In this document: positions 34,094 to 46,506 of the stretch, in pieces
Numbering within the stretch: the stretch's first letter is position 1
How the letters are laid out: each line of letters opens with the position of its first letter
Assembly (NCBI RefSeq): GCF_000372965.1
Contig: NZ_KB890024.1
Span: 3,350,839-3,414,838, forward strand
Source of the DNA: Hoeflea sp. 108
GTDB lineage: Bacteria; Pseudomonadota; Alphaproteobacteria; Rhizobiales; Rhizobiaceae
DNA: 64,000 nucleotides
Direction: 5' to 3'
The notes under the pieces: model-generated
Databases searched by the model: none
The model's input: the letters and a program-made list of their open reading frames with translations, nothing else
Told to the model about the DNA's origin: nothing
Translations under genes and position numbers: made by a program

Positions 34094-34690
34094 TCAGCGC
34101 TTGAAGCGCTCCAGCGTCGCGGTGAACAGCTCGGCCAGGCCGGCAACCGCATCGTCATATGAAATACGGCCCGCCGCCGCATCCCGCGACACGGCCTCCG
34201 CCGCCCCGAGGAGCCCCGACAGCACAGTCTCGCCAATATCGGCGGGCAGATCGACGAAGCGCGAAACAGCGTCCCGATACTCGGCGAGATAGCCGTCGCG
34301 CAGCGTCTGGCGAAACTCGTCCATCTCCTCCGTGCCCGAAAGCGCTGAAAACACCGCGCCGGCCTCGGGCCCGGTCCGGCTGGCGCAGAGCACATGGGCT
34401 TCGCCCAGGATGCCGGCGACATCGCGCAGCGTCTTGCCGCAACTGGCAAGCGCCTCGCGCCGCGTCTTGAACTGCATGTCATTGTAGGACGAGAACAGCG
34501 CCATCAGCAGCCCCGCCCTCGTGCCGAAATGCTCATAGGCGATCGGCTTGCTCACCCCCGCCCGCTCGGCCACCCGGGCGAGCGTCAGCGCATCGGTGCC
34601 TTCCTCGCGCACCAACTCCTGCGCGGCCTCCAGCAACTGCGCGCGCCGTTCGGCCTTGGGCAGTTTTTTCGTCGAGCTAGCAGTCGTCAT
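34094..34690 (-). CDS. TetR-family transcriptional regulator
   Basis: 198 residues. The HTH region is DALTLARVAERAGVSKPIAY followed by EHFGTRAGLLMAL. It is divergent from the quinone-type oxidoreductase operon at 34.8 kb and is preceded by two overlapping palindromes, so local repression is likely. The 3' end is convergent with the alpha-hydroxyacid dehydrogenase, 12 bases apart. Confidence 0.88.
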   Translation of the reverse strand: MTTASSTKKLPKAERRAQLLEAAQELVREEGTDALTLARVAERAGVSKPIAYEHFGTRAGLLMALFSSYNDMQFKTRREALASCGKTLRDVAGILGEAHVLCASRTGPEAGAVFSALSGTEEMDEFRQTLRDGYLAEYRDAVSRFVDLPADIGETVLSGLLGAAEAVSRDAAAGRISYDDAVAGLAELFTATLERFKR

Positions 34691-34753
34691 GGCCTTCGCA
34701 TCCGGTCTGAAATTTTTCGGCCCGCGGCTTGAACATCGCCGCGCGCCACATAT

Positions 34754-34782
34754 GTTACCATCAGTAACTTACAAGTAGTAAG
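34754..34782. promoter_or_regulatory. Two overlapping operator palindromes
   Basis: GTTAC-N5-GTAAC (34754-34768) and CTTAC-N5-GTAAG (34768-34782) share one base. They lie between the TetR gene and the oxidoreductase gene, so one bound repressor could cover both promoters. Confidence 0.75.
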
Positions 34783-34820
34783 CTACGCGTGGTAGATGAC
34801 CACACATATAGGGGAATTCA

Positions 34821-35825
34821 ATGTCCATTGCAGCCCGCGAAATCCACCTGAAGAGCCGCCCGGCAGGTTTGCCGGCGACCGACAATTTCCAGCTTGTCGA
34901 ACGCAGCCTGCCGGCCCCCGCCGCCGGCCAGTTGCTGGTCAAGACGCTGTTCATGTCGGTCGACCCCTACATGCGCGGCCGCATGATCGACCGGCCGAGC
35001 TACATCGCCCCCTTCGAGATCGGCCAGCCGCTCGAAGGCTCCGCCGTCGGTATCGTCGAGCTCTCAGCCCATCCCGACTTCAAGGCCGGCGATCTGGTCA
35101 GCCACTTCTCCGGCTGGCGCGACCGCGTGCTTGTCGACGCCGCGACCGCAACCAGGATCGACACCGCCAAGGCTCCGGCCGAAGCCTGGCTCGGGCCGTT
35201 GGGCATCCCCGGCCACACCGCCTATGTCGGCCTGACCAGGATCGCCGGGCTCAAGGCCGGCGAAACCGTCTTCGTCTCGGCTGCCGCCGGCGCCGTCGGC
35301 TCGATGGTCGTGCAGATCGCCAGGCTCAATGGCGCCAGGGTGGTCGCTTCAGTCGGCTCGGAAGAGAAGGCCCGCTGGGTCAAGGAACTTGGCGCCGACG
35401 CCGTCATCAACTACCGCACGGCCCCCGACCTGACCGAAGCGCTGAGACAAGCGGCGCCCGAAGGCATCGACGTCTATTTCGACAATGTCGGCGGCGACCA
35501 TCTCAGGGCGGCGCTCGAAGTCGCCAAGCCGCGCGCCCGCTTCGCCATCTGCGGCATGATCTCCGGCTACAATGACGAGAAGCCCGTTCCCGGCCCCGAC
35601 AATCTCGCGGCCATCGTCACCAAGAGCATCAGCATGCGCGGTTTTCTGGTGCTCGATCATTTCGACATCCTGCCTGAGTTCATCGCCGATATGACCGGCT
35701 GGCTCGCCGACGGTCGCGTCACCTCCCGCGACACCATCGTTTCGGGCCTCGAAAACGCGCCGCAGGCCTTCATCGGTCTCTTCTCCGGCGAAAATCTCGG
35801 CAAGATGCTGGTCAAGCTCGCCTGA
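34821..35825 (+). CDS. Zinc-independent medium-chain NADP-dependent oxidoreductase (CurA/leukotriene-reductase type)
   Basis: 334 residues. The family markers are MSVDPYMRGRM near residue 50, the nucleotide loop SAAAGAVGSMVVQIA (AxxGxxG) and DVYFDNVGGDHL. No structural zinc cysteines are seen. Homologues reduce activated double bonds of enones such as curcumin or prostaglandin-type substrates. It is the first gene after the TetR operator. Confidence 0.92.
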   Translation: MSIAAREIHLKSRPAGLPATDNFQLVERSLPAPAAGQLLVKTLFMSVDPYMRGRMIDRPSYIAPFEIGQPLEGSAVGIVELSAHPDFKAGDLVSHFSGWRDRVLVDAATATRIDTAKAPAEAWLGPLGIPGHTAYVGLTRIAGLKAGETVFVSAAAGAVGSMVVQIARLNGARVVASVGSEEKARWVKELGADAVINYRTAPDLTEALRQAAPEGIDVYFDNVGGDHLRAALEVAKPRARFAICGMISGYNDEKPVPGPDNLAAIVTKSISMRGFLVLDHFDILPEFIADMTGWLADGRVTSRDTIVSGLENAPQAFIGLFSGENLGKMLVKLA

Positions 35826-35924
35826 TCCCGGCAGCGACACGCGCCGCCGCCTGCCCTCCTGCCCTTCTTTCAAGTCAAAAAAGATTGCGCCGCCCTCGCG
35901 CGGCCACAGAGGAGTTTTGCCCAA

Positions 35925-36926
35925 ATGTCACAGCACAAGCCCGTCCTCATCATCGGCGGCTCAGGTTTTGTCGGCGCCTACGCCGCCCGCACCCTGCGCA
36001 AGCTTCACCCCGCCGTTCCCATCGCCATCGGCGGACGCAACCTCGAGAAGGCCGAAGCGATCGCCAGCGAGATCGGCAATGCCGAAGCCGTCGTCATCGA
36101 CCTAACCCGCCGGGATCTGGGCCTCTCCGCCGGCAAGGCCTTCAGCGCCATCGCCATGTTCGTCTACGACGACACGCTCAATGCCCTGCACTACGCCCAG
36201 GACAACGCCGTTCCCTATCTCAGCCTCTCCACCGGCATCCATGAGATCGGGCCGGAGGTTGCGATCTATGCCCACAAGGCTAGCGCGCCGTTCCTGATGG
36301 GCAGCAGCTGGCTCGGCGGTGCGGCAAGCCTCGCCATCGTCCATTTCGCCAGGCATTTCGAGACGGTGGAATCGATCGAGATCGCGGCCCTACTCGACGA
36401 GCACGACATGGGCGGCCCCGCCGCCGAGGCCGACTTCAACCGCCTGACCATGGTGCCCAACACCATGGCGCTCGCCGACGGCAAATGGCACTGGACCGCA
36501 ACGGGCGAGCAGGGCCGCACCGTGACCAGCATCGACGGCAGGCAGGTCCCCGGCATGACCTATTCACCATTCGACGTCTTCAGCCTGCCGGTCACCACGG
36601 GCGCCAGGACCGTGCGGTTCGATTTCGCGCTCGGCGAAACCGCAAGCCGCCATCGCGGCGAGCCCTTCTCCACCGAGATCACCATCGCCATCTCCGGCAG
36701 AAGGAAAGACGGCACCTCGGGCCGCAGCCGCTACGAATTCGTCCATCCCGAAGGCCAGGCGCCTGTCACGGCGCTGTCTGTGGCGCTGGCGGTCGAACGG
36801 CTGCTCGGCCTCGACGGTAAGGGGCCTGCCGCACCCGGCCTCTACTTCGCCGAAAGCCTGATCGAGGCGGACCATGCCGTCGAGCGCTTCAAGGCGTTCG
36901 GCGCCCGCATCGCGCAAGCCTCCTAA
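35925..36926 (+). CDS. Saccharopine-dehydrogenase-like NAD(P)-binding protein
   Basis: 333 residues. VLIIGGSGFVGAYAARTL is a Rossmann dinucleotide motif, followed by GGRNLEKAEAIASEIG. The C-terminal half has no identified catalytic motif. A GAGGAG site precedes the start and it follows the oxidoreductase by 99 bases, so both are probably under the TetR gene. It may act as a small-molecule reductase; substrate unknown. Confidence 0.82.
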   Translation: MSQHKPVLIIGGSGFVGAYAARTLRKLHPAVPIAIGGRNLEKAEAIASEIGNAEAVVIDLTRRDLGLSAGKAFSAIAMFVYDDTLNALHYAQDNAVPYLSLSTGIHEIGPEVAIYAHKASAPFLMGSSWLGGAASLAIVHFARHFETVESIEIAALLDEHDMGGPAAEADFNRLTMVPNTMALADGKWHWTATGEQGRTVTSIDGRQVPGMTYSPFDVFSLPVTTGARTVRFDFALGETASRHRGEPFSTEITIAISGRRKDGTSGRSRYEFVHPEGQAPVTALSVALAVERLLGLDGKGPAAPGLYFAESLIEADHAVERFKAFGARIAQAS

Positions 36927-37171
36927 ATCGAACCCGATCCGCAGGCAGCCGCCGCAAACGATGGCTGCCTCCAGCCTGTCGGATTGCCACGCGACCGTCC
37001 GACGCGCGCCAAACCCGCGTCCCGGCACAGGAAAAGCATTTTTCGGGGTTCCCCCCTCCCCATCCTTCCCCTATAAGGCGCGCCTAGCCTGATACTCGAA
37101 TCTCACTTGCGCACCGGCCGGGGAACGCCCCGTCCCGGTTCTTCGCGCAGGCCTACTTACGGACGCACGCC

Positions 37172-40666
<3,495 letters not shown>

Positions 40667-40687
40667 AGGCAGCACATCGCCACAAAA

Positions 40688-40718
40688 TCTCACCTTGCCG
40701 TTCTACGGCGAGGTGAGA
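40688..40718 (+). terminator. Hairpin after carB
   Basis: TCTCACCTTGCCG pairs with CGGCGAGGTGAGA (one G-U pair) around a five-base loop, 22 bases past the carB stop. No T-run follows, so it may be a 3'-end-protecting or repeat-derived hairpin rather than a simple terminator. The rest of the gap up to 40999 shows no gene. Confidence 0.55.
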
Positions 40719-40999
40719 TGCGGCCGCGCAGCGAATGAGACGCCAGCTGCCTGGCTTTCGGGCATCGAATGTCGGCAGGCGCATGAGGGCAACGCCAGCG
40801 CTCGCCCCCCTCGCCCGGCAGACACCACAACAGCCCGGAAGAAGGGCCGCAGCAGCCCCCGCGCCCGGCAAATTGCAAAAGCAAAATCTAATATGCCAGG
40901 GCCTCGTCTTAACGAAGTCGCACGATTTTCTTGGCCTCCACCTTTTCACTCGCATTAATTGCAGATAATTCTTCACCATCAGGTGGGGAGTACTCGACA

Positions 41000-41374
41000 A
41001 TGAAGTTGAACACTGTGCGGCTGGCACTGGCATCTGTGCTGGCAGGACTTCTGGTTGCAGCCGTGCCCGGCGCGGCGATGGCCAAGGACAAGGGCTCGCT
41101 GGCCGGCCAGGAAGGCAACAAGCGCTATCCGCTGCAGTTCCAGCAGACCAAGGGGTCGTGCCAGGACGGCTACAAGAAGTATGTCGCAGCAGCGGGTCAC
41201 TCGGCCTATGCCCAGACGCATCTGGGCGCCGTTGAAGCCTTTTACTGCGGCGCGTCCCTCAACGCGCCGTCCCAGGCAGCAGCCGAAAAGCAGGCGCTGG
41301 AACGCTGCAACTCGGTCGGCAAGAAGTACAAGATGAAAACGACCGGCAACTGCGCCATCTACGCTTCGAAGTAA
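41000..41374 (+). CDS. Small secreted Cys-containing protein of unknown function
   Basis: 124 residues. The signal peptide (MKLNTVRLALASVLAGLLVA, cut after AMA) and a GTGGGGAG ribosome site set the start. The mature part has four cysteines (GSCQDGY, FYCGAS, ERCNSV, GNCAIYA) and a repetitive DUF4189-like pattern, AAEKQALERC, that suggests a disulfide-stabilised periplasmic protein. I do not recognise a function. Confidence 0.75.
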   Translation: MKLNTVRLALASVLAGLLVAAVPGAAMAKDKGSLAGQEGNKRYPLQFQQTKGSCQDGYKKYVAAAGHSAYAQTHLGAVEAFYCGASLNAPSQAAAEKQALERCNSVGKKYKMKTTGNCAIYASK

Positions 41375-41399
41375 GAGGCGCGGCGCTCCGGCATTGATA

Positions 41400-41690
41400 C
41401 GTTTTCCCCTTGCGGGGTGATGAGTGATGGCCAAAAGCCAGGAAAAGCCAACGGTTTGGCTTTTCCAACCACGAACGCCCGGAGCCCTGGCAGAGGGCCG
41501 GGAGTCCCCCGTCTTCCCTTCTCCCCTTGTGGGAGAAGGTGCCCCGAAGGGGCGGATGAGGGGTGTTGGAAGAAGCGCGGCGCTTCAGGAGAGGCGCCGG
41601 CTCTCGGTCCGGCGCACTCCGTCCAGCGCCGTCTCGGCGCTGCGTGCCGATCCCTTCTCCCACAAGGGGAGAAGGGATCGCCGCCTCGCC
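41400..41690. repeat. Mosaic palindromic repeat, copy B
   Basis: It contains the same modules as copy A: CCCCTTGCGGGGT, GGAAAAGCCAACG, CCCCGAAGGGGCGGATGAGG and CTTCTCCCACAAGGGGAGAA, with inserted spacer DNA. It ends 33 bases before the DUF559 gene. Confidence 0.8.
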
Positions 41691-41723
41691 CCCTTCCTTC
41701 CCATCGCCGCTCGCTCAAGGCAC

Positions 41724-42094
41724 ATGCCGCACCAATCCGTCCCTGCCCGCAGACGCGCCTTCGCCAGGACCCTGCGCCGCGAGGCGACGGAGGCCGAGGA
41801 CAGGCTGTGGCAAGAACTACGCGGCCGACGCCTCGACGGCATCAAGTTTCGCCGACAGGTGCCCGTCGGCCGTTTCGTCGCCGATTTCCTCTGCTCCGAT
41901 GCCATGCTGATCGTCGAAGTCGACGGCAGCCAACATGCAGGGTCCATGCGAGACGACAAGCGCACCGCCGAACTCAACCGGCTCGGCTTCCGCGTCCTCC
42001 GTTTCTGGAACGACGCGTCCTCCGTGACATGCGCAGCGTCTGCGCCACCATCCTCGCCTATGTCAGGGATACCGGCTTGCAGCCCTGGCGCTGA
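41724..42094 (+). pseudogene. DUF559 endonuclease-like gene, frameshifted near the 3' end
   Basis: The protein begins MPHQSVPARRRAFARTLRRE and shows the PD-(D/E)XK-related DUF559 core: AEDRLWQELRGRRLDGIKFR, then FVADFLC, then VEVDGSQHA and LGFRVLRFWND. At about 42014-42018 the frame shifts by one base and the conserved end (VLRDMRSVCATILAYVRDTG) continues in the next frame, stopping at 42092-42094. DUF559 proteins resemble very-short-patch repair nucleases. The core residues are kept, so the frameshift may be recent. Confidence 0.72.
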
Positions 42095-42104
42095 AGCAGG
42101 CAGC

Positions 42105-42385
42105 CAAACCTTCTCCTCTTCGAAGGACCGGCCTAAAGGCCCCTTCTCCCCCTGTAGGAGAAGGTGGATCGGCGCGCAGCGCCGAGACGGATGAGGGATG
42201 CTGGAGGGAGTAAGGCGGACCAAAGCTGGCGCGCCTCTCCTGAAACGCAGCGCGTCTTCCAACACCCCTTATCCGCCCCTTCGGGGCACCTTCTCCCACA
42301 AGGGGAGAAGGGAACGCCCCGGCCTCCGCCAAGGCTCCGGGCGTGGCTTTTCCTGGCCCTCCCAACAAGGGAGAAGGCATCACCG
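42105..42385. repeat. Mosaic palindromic repeat, copy C
   Basis: This copy carries CTCCCCCTGTAGGAGAAGG, a GCGCGCAGCGCCGAGACGG module and CCCCTTCGGGGCACCTTCTC in the opposite order to copy B. With copy B it brackets the DUF559 gene. The remaining bases up to 42448 show nothing else. Confidence 0.8.
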
Positions 42386-42448
42386 CCTCGCACCCTCGTC
42401 ATCCCGCCCCCATCGGGCTACCCTGCCCCGTCAGTCAGGAATCGCCGC

Positions 42449-42814
42449 ATGCCCCACGCCTACGACCCGTTCGACGAGATTCGCCGCGAGGCATCGGGCA
42501 CGAGCCTGATCCCGCCGCAGGTGGTGGCCGACAACGCCGCCAGGGGCCTTGCGCTGAGAAAAAAATTCGGCCGCGGCGGCACCGAGATCGGCGTCGGCCG
42601 TGCCGAGGAGCTTGTCGCCCGAACGGAACTTACGCCCCACACCATCAAGCGCATGGTCAGCTACTTCGCCCGCCACGAAGTCGACAAGCGCGGCAGGAAT
42701 TTTGGCAATGAGCAGAACCCCTCAGCCGGCCACATCGCCTGGCTGCTCTGGGGTGGCGACGAAGGGCGCGCATGGGCGCTGGAGATGAAGGGGCGGATAA
42801 ACGCCGTCCTCTGA
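42449..42814 (+). CDS. Conserved hypothetical protein with phage-type helical domain
   Basis: 121 residues. Its core, FGRGGTEIGVGRAEELV and HTIKRMVSYFARHEVDKRG, then SAGHIAWLLWGGDEGRAWA, recurs in alphaproteobacterial and phage proteins, alone or fused to other phage domains. It is probably a small DNA-binding or structural module. No other phage gene is near, so this is an isolated cargo gene. The start is the methionine nearest to the conserved core. Confidence 0.65.
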   Translation: MPHAYDPFDEIRREASGTSLIPPQVVADNAARGLALRKKFGRGGTEIGVGRAEELVARTELTPHTIKRMVSYFARHEVDKRGRNFGNEQNPSAGHIAWLLWGGDEGRAWALEMKGRINAVL

Positions 42815-43037
42815 CGCCGCTCTGCAGGGATTATGTCTGCATCACGGGCGAACAGGCCTCGGGACCGCACGAAACATCAATCGCACGACCGCCTTCCCTT
42901 CCTCCCTAGCCCCCGGCTGGCGCGGCCAGGCCTGAACTCATGGGCGGCGTGTTTGACAAAGCCGGTGTACGTCGCCGGCGATGACTGGCCGACAGCTCCC
43001 GACGCGCCGAGGCGGCCGGACGACAATGGCGTGAGCA

Positions 43038-43526
43038 CTACCCCTCCCAGTCCACCTCGACCATGCCGAGCCGGCGATACAGCCTAACTGCGGCGGCGTT
43101 GGCGACCAGGCTGGTCTTGAGGTCGACATGGCTCGTGCCGCGCGCGGCGAAAGTGGCAAAGACGTGCCACAGAAGAGCTTCGGCAATGCCCCTGCCGCGA
43201 CAGTCGGGATGGACGGCAAGGTCCTTGAGGAAACCGGAGGTCCACGACAGGGCAGCCCCGGCCAGCCGGCCGTCCCTGTCGAAAACCAGGAAGCAAAGTT
43301 CGGGATCGAATTCGGAATCGCCAGCCAGTCGCGACCACCACTGGTCGAACGGCCCGTTCATGCCGTCGTCGAAGACGAGTTCCAGAAGGTCGTGGAGAAC
43401 AGGCGCATCCGTGGCCTGAAACGTCCGCATCGCAAAGCCGTCGGGCCAATGCGGCGGCCTGAGCTCGCCCGGCAGGACCCGGCGCAGGCGGACGTCGTTC
43501 TCCCCCTGCGGCGCGGGCATCGGCAA
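43038..43526 (-). CDS. GNAT-family N-acetyltransferase
   Basis: 162 residues. The acetyl-CoA site motif A is DLAVHPDCRGRGIAEALLWH and motif B contains LVANAAAVRLYRRLGM. The substrate is unknown. It lies directly downstream of the lytic transglycosylase gene, two bases from its stop, so the two may share a transcript. Confidence 0.88.
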   Translation of the reverse strand: MPMPAPQGENDVRLRRVLPGELRPPHWPDGFAMRTFQATDAPVLHDLLELVFDDGMNGPFDQWWSRLAGDSEFDPELCFLVFDRDGRLAGAALSWTSGFLKDLAVHPDCRGRGIAEALLWHVFATFAARGTSHVDLKTSLVANAAAVRLYRRLGMVEVDWEG

Positions 43527-43528
43527 GC

Positions 43529-44596
43529 TCAGCCGCGGTGGCGGACGCGGTCGCGTCCCAGGCCCGTCTCGTCGAGCAGGCCCTTGCGCTTGGCGTGGTA
43601 ATAATAGCCGCTCTGGTAGAGCTTGTCGGCCTGGTCCTCGTCGCCGTCGGCCACCAGCCAGGCGCCGCGCAGATATTTGATGGCGAATTTGAGGTTGGTC
43701 TCGGCGTCGAACAGGCCGTTGGCCGGACCGTCATAACCCATGCCGCGTGCGGTTGCGTGCTTGATCTGCATCAGCCCCCAATGACCCCTGTTGTAGGCCA
43801 TCGGATTGAAGGTGCTTTCGCGGTTGACCACGCGGCGCACCAGCCGTTCCGGCACCTCGTAGAGCGCCGCATATTTGGTAATCAGCTCGTCGATCTTGCC
43901 GCGCGAGGCAAGTGCCGGCGTATCGGGCGCGGCGTAGGACGAGGTGGCGAAGCTTTCGGGCGCGACATTGCCGAGCGAGGCGACCTGGAAGCTGCCGGGC
44001 ACCGGAGCGCTCGCCGGCAGGGCGTAGTCGGGAATGATCGGCGCCGGCGGGAAGGCGCCGGCCAGCTTGGGTGCATCGGCGGCAGCAATAACATCGCCGC
44101 CGGCCATCGGCACGAAAGCGGGATCGACGGGCGTCGTCGGCTTTGCAGGGACTGATGCTTTCGCGGCGGCAGCAGGCGCAGCGGCTGCAGCCGCTGCCGG
44201 AGCGGCCTGGGGAACCGGCACAACCTCGGCCGAGGCAACAGCCTGGCCGGCGTCCTGTGCAGGAGCGGCCGGAGAAGCAGCGGCCACGGCGGGCTGGCTT
44301 TCGGAGGTCGGGGCGACTGGTGCGGCCGGCACTTCAGCTGCGGCAGCGAGAATGGCTGTGGCCGGCGAGGCCTCGGTTCCGGCGAACGATGTCGGCACCA
44401 CGGCCACCGTCTCGGGCAGCGCAATATCGGCTTCCGTGGAGGATGGCGCCAGGCTCGCGTCAGTGCTCAGCGCAACGTCGGCGCCGGTCGAAAGATCGGT
44501 GCTGAGTGCGGCCGTATTGGTCTGGCAGCCCGAAAGCAGGGCCACGGAGAATGCCGCCGAGATCAGCAGATGGGTCTTGATTGCCGGCAAATCCAC
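43529..44596 (-). CDS. Lytic transglycosylase (SLT) lipoprotein
   Basis: 355 residues from a GTG start. The lipobox LLSGC follows a short hydrophobic signal, so the protein is a lipoprotein. Residues about 30-190 are a very Ala/Pro/Thr-rich linker. The C-terminal SLT domain has the catalytic Glu in RRVVNRESTFNPMAYN, then HWGLMQIKHATARGMGYDG. It cleaves peptidoglycan with 1,6-anhydro product. Upstream codons to 45211 are an artefact overlapping the divergent gene; the start could also be the TTG at 44590. Confidence 0.85.
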   Translation of the reverse strand: MDLPAIKTHLLISAAFSVALLSGCQTNTAALSTDLSTGADVALSTDASLAPSSTEADIALPETVAVVPTSFAGTEASPATAILAAAAEVPAAPVAPTSESQPAVAAASPAAPAQDAGQAVASAEVVPVPQAAPAAAAAAAPAAAAKASVPAKPTTPVDPAFVPMAGGDVIAAADAPKLAGAFPPAPIIPDYALPASAPVPGSFQVASLGNVAPESFATSSYAAPDTPALASRGKIDELITKYAALYEVPERLVRRVVNRESTFNPMAYNRGHWGLMQIKHATARGMGYDGPANGLFDAETNLKFAIKYLRGAWLVADGDEDQADKLYQSGYYYHAKRKGLLDETGLGRDRVRHRG

Positions 44597-44764
44597 GCTC
44601 TGGTTATGGTTGTCGTCCCGCCCGTCCCTCCTTACAACAAGGAACGTGCCCCGGGCAATCCACAGGCGAATATGCTTTTCGGGTGGCAGGCGCCCGCGGA
44701 ACATGCGAAGATGTTCCTGATTTGTACCAATTTGTCGCGACAGCCGTGCATGAGAGGAGCAATC

Positions 44765-45346
44765 ATGGACACCGCCATTTCCCTGCCTCTTCCCGGTCAT
44801 GCCGTCTTCGAAACGGCCCTCGGCTTCATGGCGCTGGCCTGGAGCGAGACGGGGTTGAAACGTCTCTGCCTGCCGGAGAAAACCCATGCTGCGGCAGAAC
44901 GCCGCCTTTTGCGGCTCGCAGGCGAGGTCGACGTTTCGGGCGGCCGCGTCGTGCCGGAGTGGGTGGCTTTGCTCATCGCCGACATCCGCCGCTATGCCGC
45001 GGGCGAGGACGTCGACTTCACCTCGGTTCCGGTCGATCTCAGCGGCGTCGACGATTTCCGGCTCGACATCTATGCGGCGGCGCGCGCGCTGCGCTACGGC
45101 GAGACGACCACTTATGGCGGCCTGGCCGAAAAATCCGGTCACAAGGGGCTGTTCCGCGAGACCGGTGCTGCACTCGGCGCCAATCCGGTGCCGCTGGTGA
45201 TTCCCTGCCATCGCATCCTCGCCGCAGGCGGCAAGATCGGCGGCTTCTCGGCCACCGGCGGTTCGGTTACCAAGGAGAGGATGCTGGAACTCGAGGGCGT
45301 GCGCGTCAGCCCGCCGCCATCGACCCAGGCGTCGTTCGGCTTCTGA
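44765..45346 (+). CDS. ogt: Methylated-DNA--protein-cysteine methyltransferase
   Basis: 193 residues. The acceptor Cys148 lies in PVPLVIPCHRIL, preceded by the DNA-binding RYGETTTYGGLAEKSG region. It repairs O6-alkylguanine and O4-alkylthymine in one suicidal transfer. The start follows GAGAGGAGC. No Ada-type AraC domain is attached, so it is a stand-alone Ogt. It is divergent from the SLT lipoprotein gene. Confidence 0.92.
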   Translation: MDTAISLPLPGHAVFETALGFMALAWSETGLKRLCLPEKTHAAAERRLLRLAGEVDVSGGRVVPEWVALLIADIRRYAAGEDVDFTSVPVDLSGVDDFRLDIYAAARALRYGETTTYGGLAEKSGHKGLFRETGAALGANPVPLVIPCHRILAAGGKIGGFSATGGSVTKERMLELEGVRVSPPPSTQASFGF

Positions 45347-45495
45347 CGCGCGACGGGCGCCCGGCCCGAAAATCAGGATAGGGCTTCCGCAGGAACAGGA
45401 TGCGCAGTCTCAAACGCCGGCGCATCCCCCCAATCTCCGTCGCCATGCCTGGTCGCCATGCCTATGCCTGTCGCAATGACCGACGCAGGCAAAGC

Positions 45496-45825
45496 TCAGT
45501 TCGGCGCGAACAGTCGGCGCTTGAAAAAGAAGCGATCGCGCTCGATCTGCTTGCAGTTGTAGACAGGGCAGGAGCTGGCATCGGCGGTCGGCACGAAGGC
45601 GCGCCGCGCTTCCTGGCCGGACGGGCAGAAACGATCGTTGCGGACATAGCGGTCGTAGATCGGCACACCCGACCTCGGCGACGTCCAGCGCAGGATCACC
45701 GCACCCTGGTTACGCACCGCGGCCTGCGCCTGCGTGCAGCTCATGCTCATCGAATTGTAGCGCGAGATGGCCTGCGCCTCCGCTGCGACCAGCGTCAGGC
45801 AGGCGGCGATAAGGACAGCTTTCAT
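45496..45825 (-). CDS. Small secreted Cys-containing protein of unknown function
   Basis: 109 residues. The start is fixed by a perfect AGGAGG six bases upstream and by a signal peptide (MKAVLIAACLTLVAAEAQA). The mature part has four cysteines (SMSCTQAQA, DRFCPSGQEA, ASSCPVYNC) and the repeated pattern CTQAQAAVRNQGAVILR, then a basic tail RDRFFFKRRL. I know similar small proteins in rhizobia only as hypothetical. A TATAGT element lies about 30 bases before its start. Confidence 0.75.
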   Translation of the reverse strand: MKAVLIAACLTLVAAEAQAISRYNSMSMSCTQAQAAVRNQGAVILRWTSPRSGVPIYDRYVRNDRFCPSGQEARRAFVPTADASSCPVYNCKQIERDRFFFKRRLFAPN

Positions 45826-45940
45826 GGGGACCTCCTTCAAACGGCACAGCAGCATCGCACTATAGCACCCTTCTGGCTTGACGTTGCACGACGAGCAGGG
45901 CCGGCGCGATGCCGTAACGGCAGCAGCATCTGCCAAGTAC

Positions 45941-45969
45941 TTGCAAAATCGGACGAGCTCGCCTATATC
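45941..45969 (+). promoter_or_regulatory. Putative cspA promoter
   Basis: TTGCAA (45941-45946), a 17-base spacer and TATATC (45964-45969) would give a leader of about 135 bases ahead of the cold-shock gene, the usual arrangement for temperature-regulated csp mRNAs. Confidence 0.5.
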
Positions 45970-46110
45970 GGCATCGTTGATATTTCGGCCGACAGATCCG
46001 TGCCCCGCGACACCATCGCGTTTGCAGACGTCTATCTCCAAAATTTCGATACCACAGGTCTGGCATTTTAGCTCGATCAAGACCAACTGCAGACGACAAG
46101 GATTATCGCA

Positions 46111-46320
46111 ATGGCAACTGGCACCGTTAAGTGGTTCAACGCAACCAAGGGCTTCGGCTTCATTCAGCCTGACGCAGGCGGCGCGGACATTTTCGTCCAC
46201 ATCTCCGCTGTGCAGCGTTCGGGCCTCACCTCGCTGGCCGACGGCCAGAAGATCAGCTACGAGATCGAGCAGGACCGCCGTACCGGCCGGTCGTCTGCCG
46301 GTGCTCTGCAGGCAATCTGA
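46111..46320 (+). CDS. cspA: Cold-shock protein
   Basis: 69 residues. MATGTVKWFNATKGFGFIQP carries RNP1 (KGFGFI) and RNP2 is DIFVHISAV. It binds single-stranded RNA and opens structures at low temperature. AAGGATT lies about seven bases before the ATG. A long leader and a strong terminator (46478) suggest a single-gene transcript. Confidence 0.95.
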   Translation: MATGTVKWFNATKGFGFIQPDAGGADIFVHISAVQRSGLTSLADGQKISYEIEQDRRTGRSSAGALQAI

Positions 46321-46477
46321 TTTAGGGCGCGCAGGAGCGGAAGCTCCGATTGCGCTGCAAGTCACGGATGTACTGGCGGCTGCGCTTTAAGCGCGCCGGG
46401 ACCGGGACCTGAAAGGACGATACGGCGGATTGCCGCGAGCCCCAGGTTTGAGGATCCAGAATCAGTTGCCGAAACGG

Positions 46478-46506
46478 AAGGCGGGGTTTCACCCCGCCTT
46501 TTTGTT
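46478..46506 (+). terminator. Terminator of the cspA transcript
   Basis: AAGGCGGGG (46478-46486) pairs with CCCCGCCTT (46492-46500) followed by TTTGTTTTT. It is 157 bases past the cspA stop. Apart from this hairpin and the repeats near its right end, the 46321-46938 gap shows no gene. Confidence 0.8.

Noticed and set aside
42449..42814. Prophage at 42.4 kb
   Set aside because: Only one protein of phage-associated type is present, with no integrase, att-like repeats or structural genes around it.
43529..45211. A 560-residue transglycosylase
   Set aside because: The first 205 codons overlap the divergent alkyltransferase gene, and the lipobox requires a start close to 44596.
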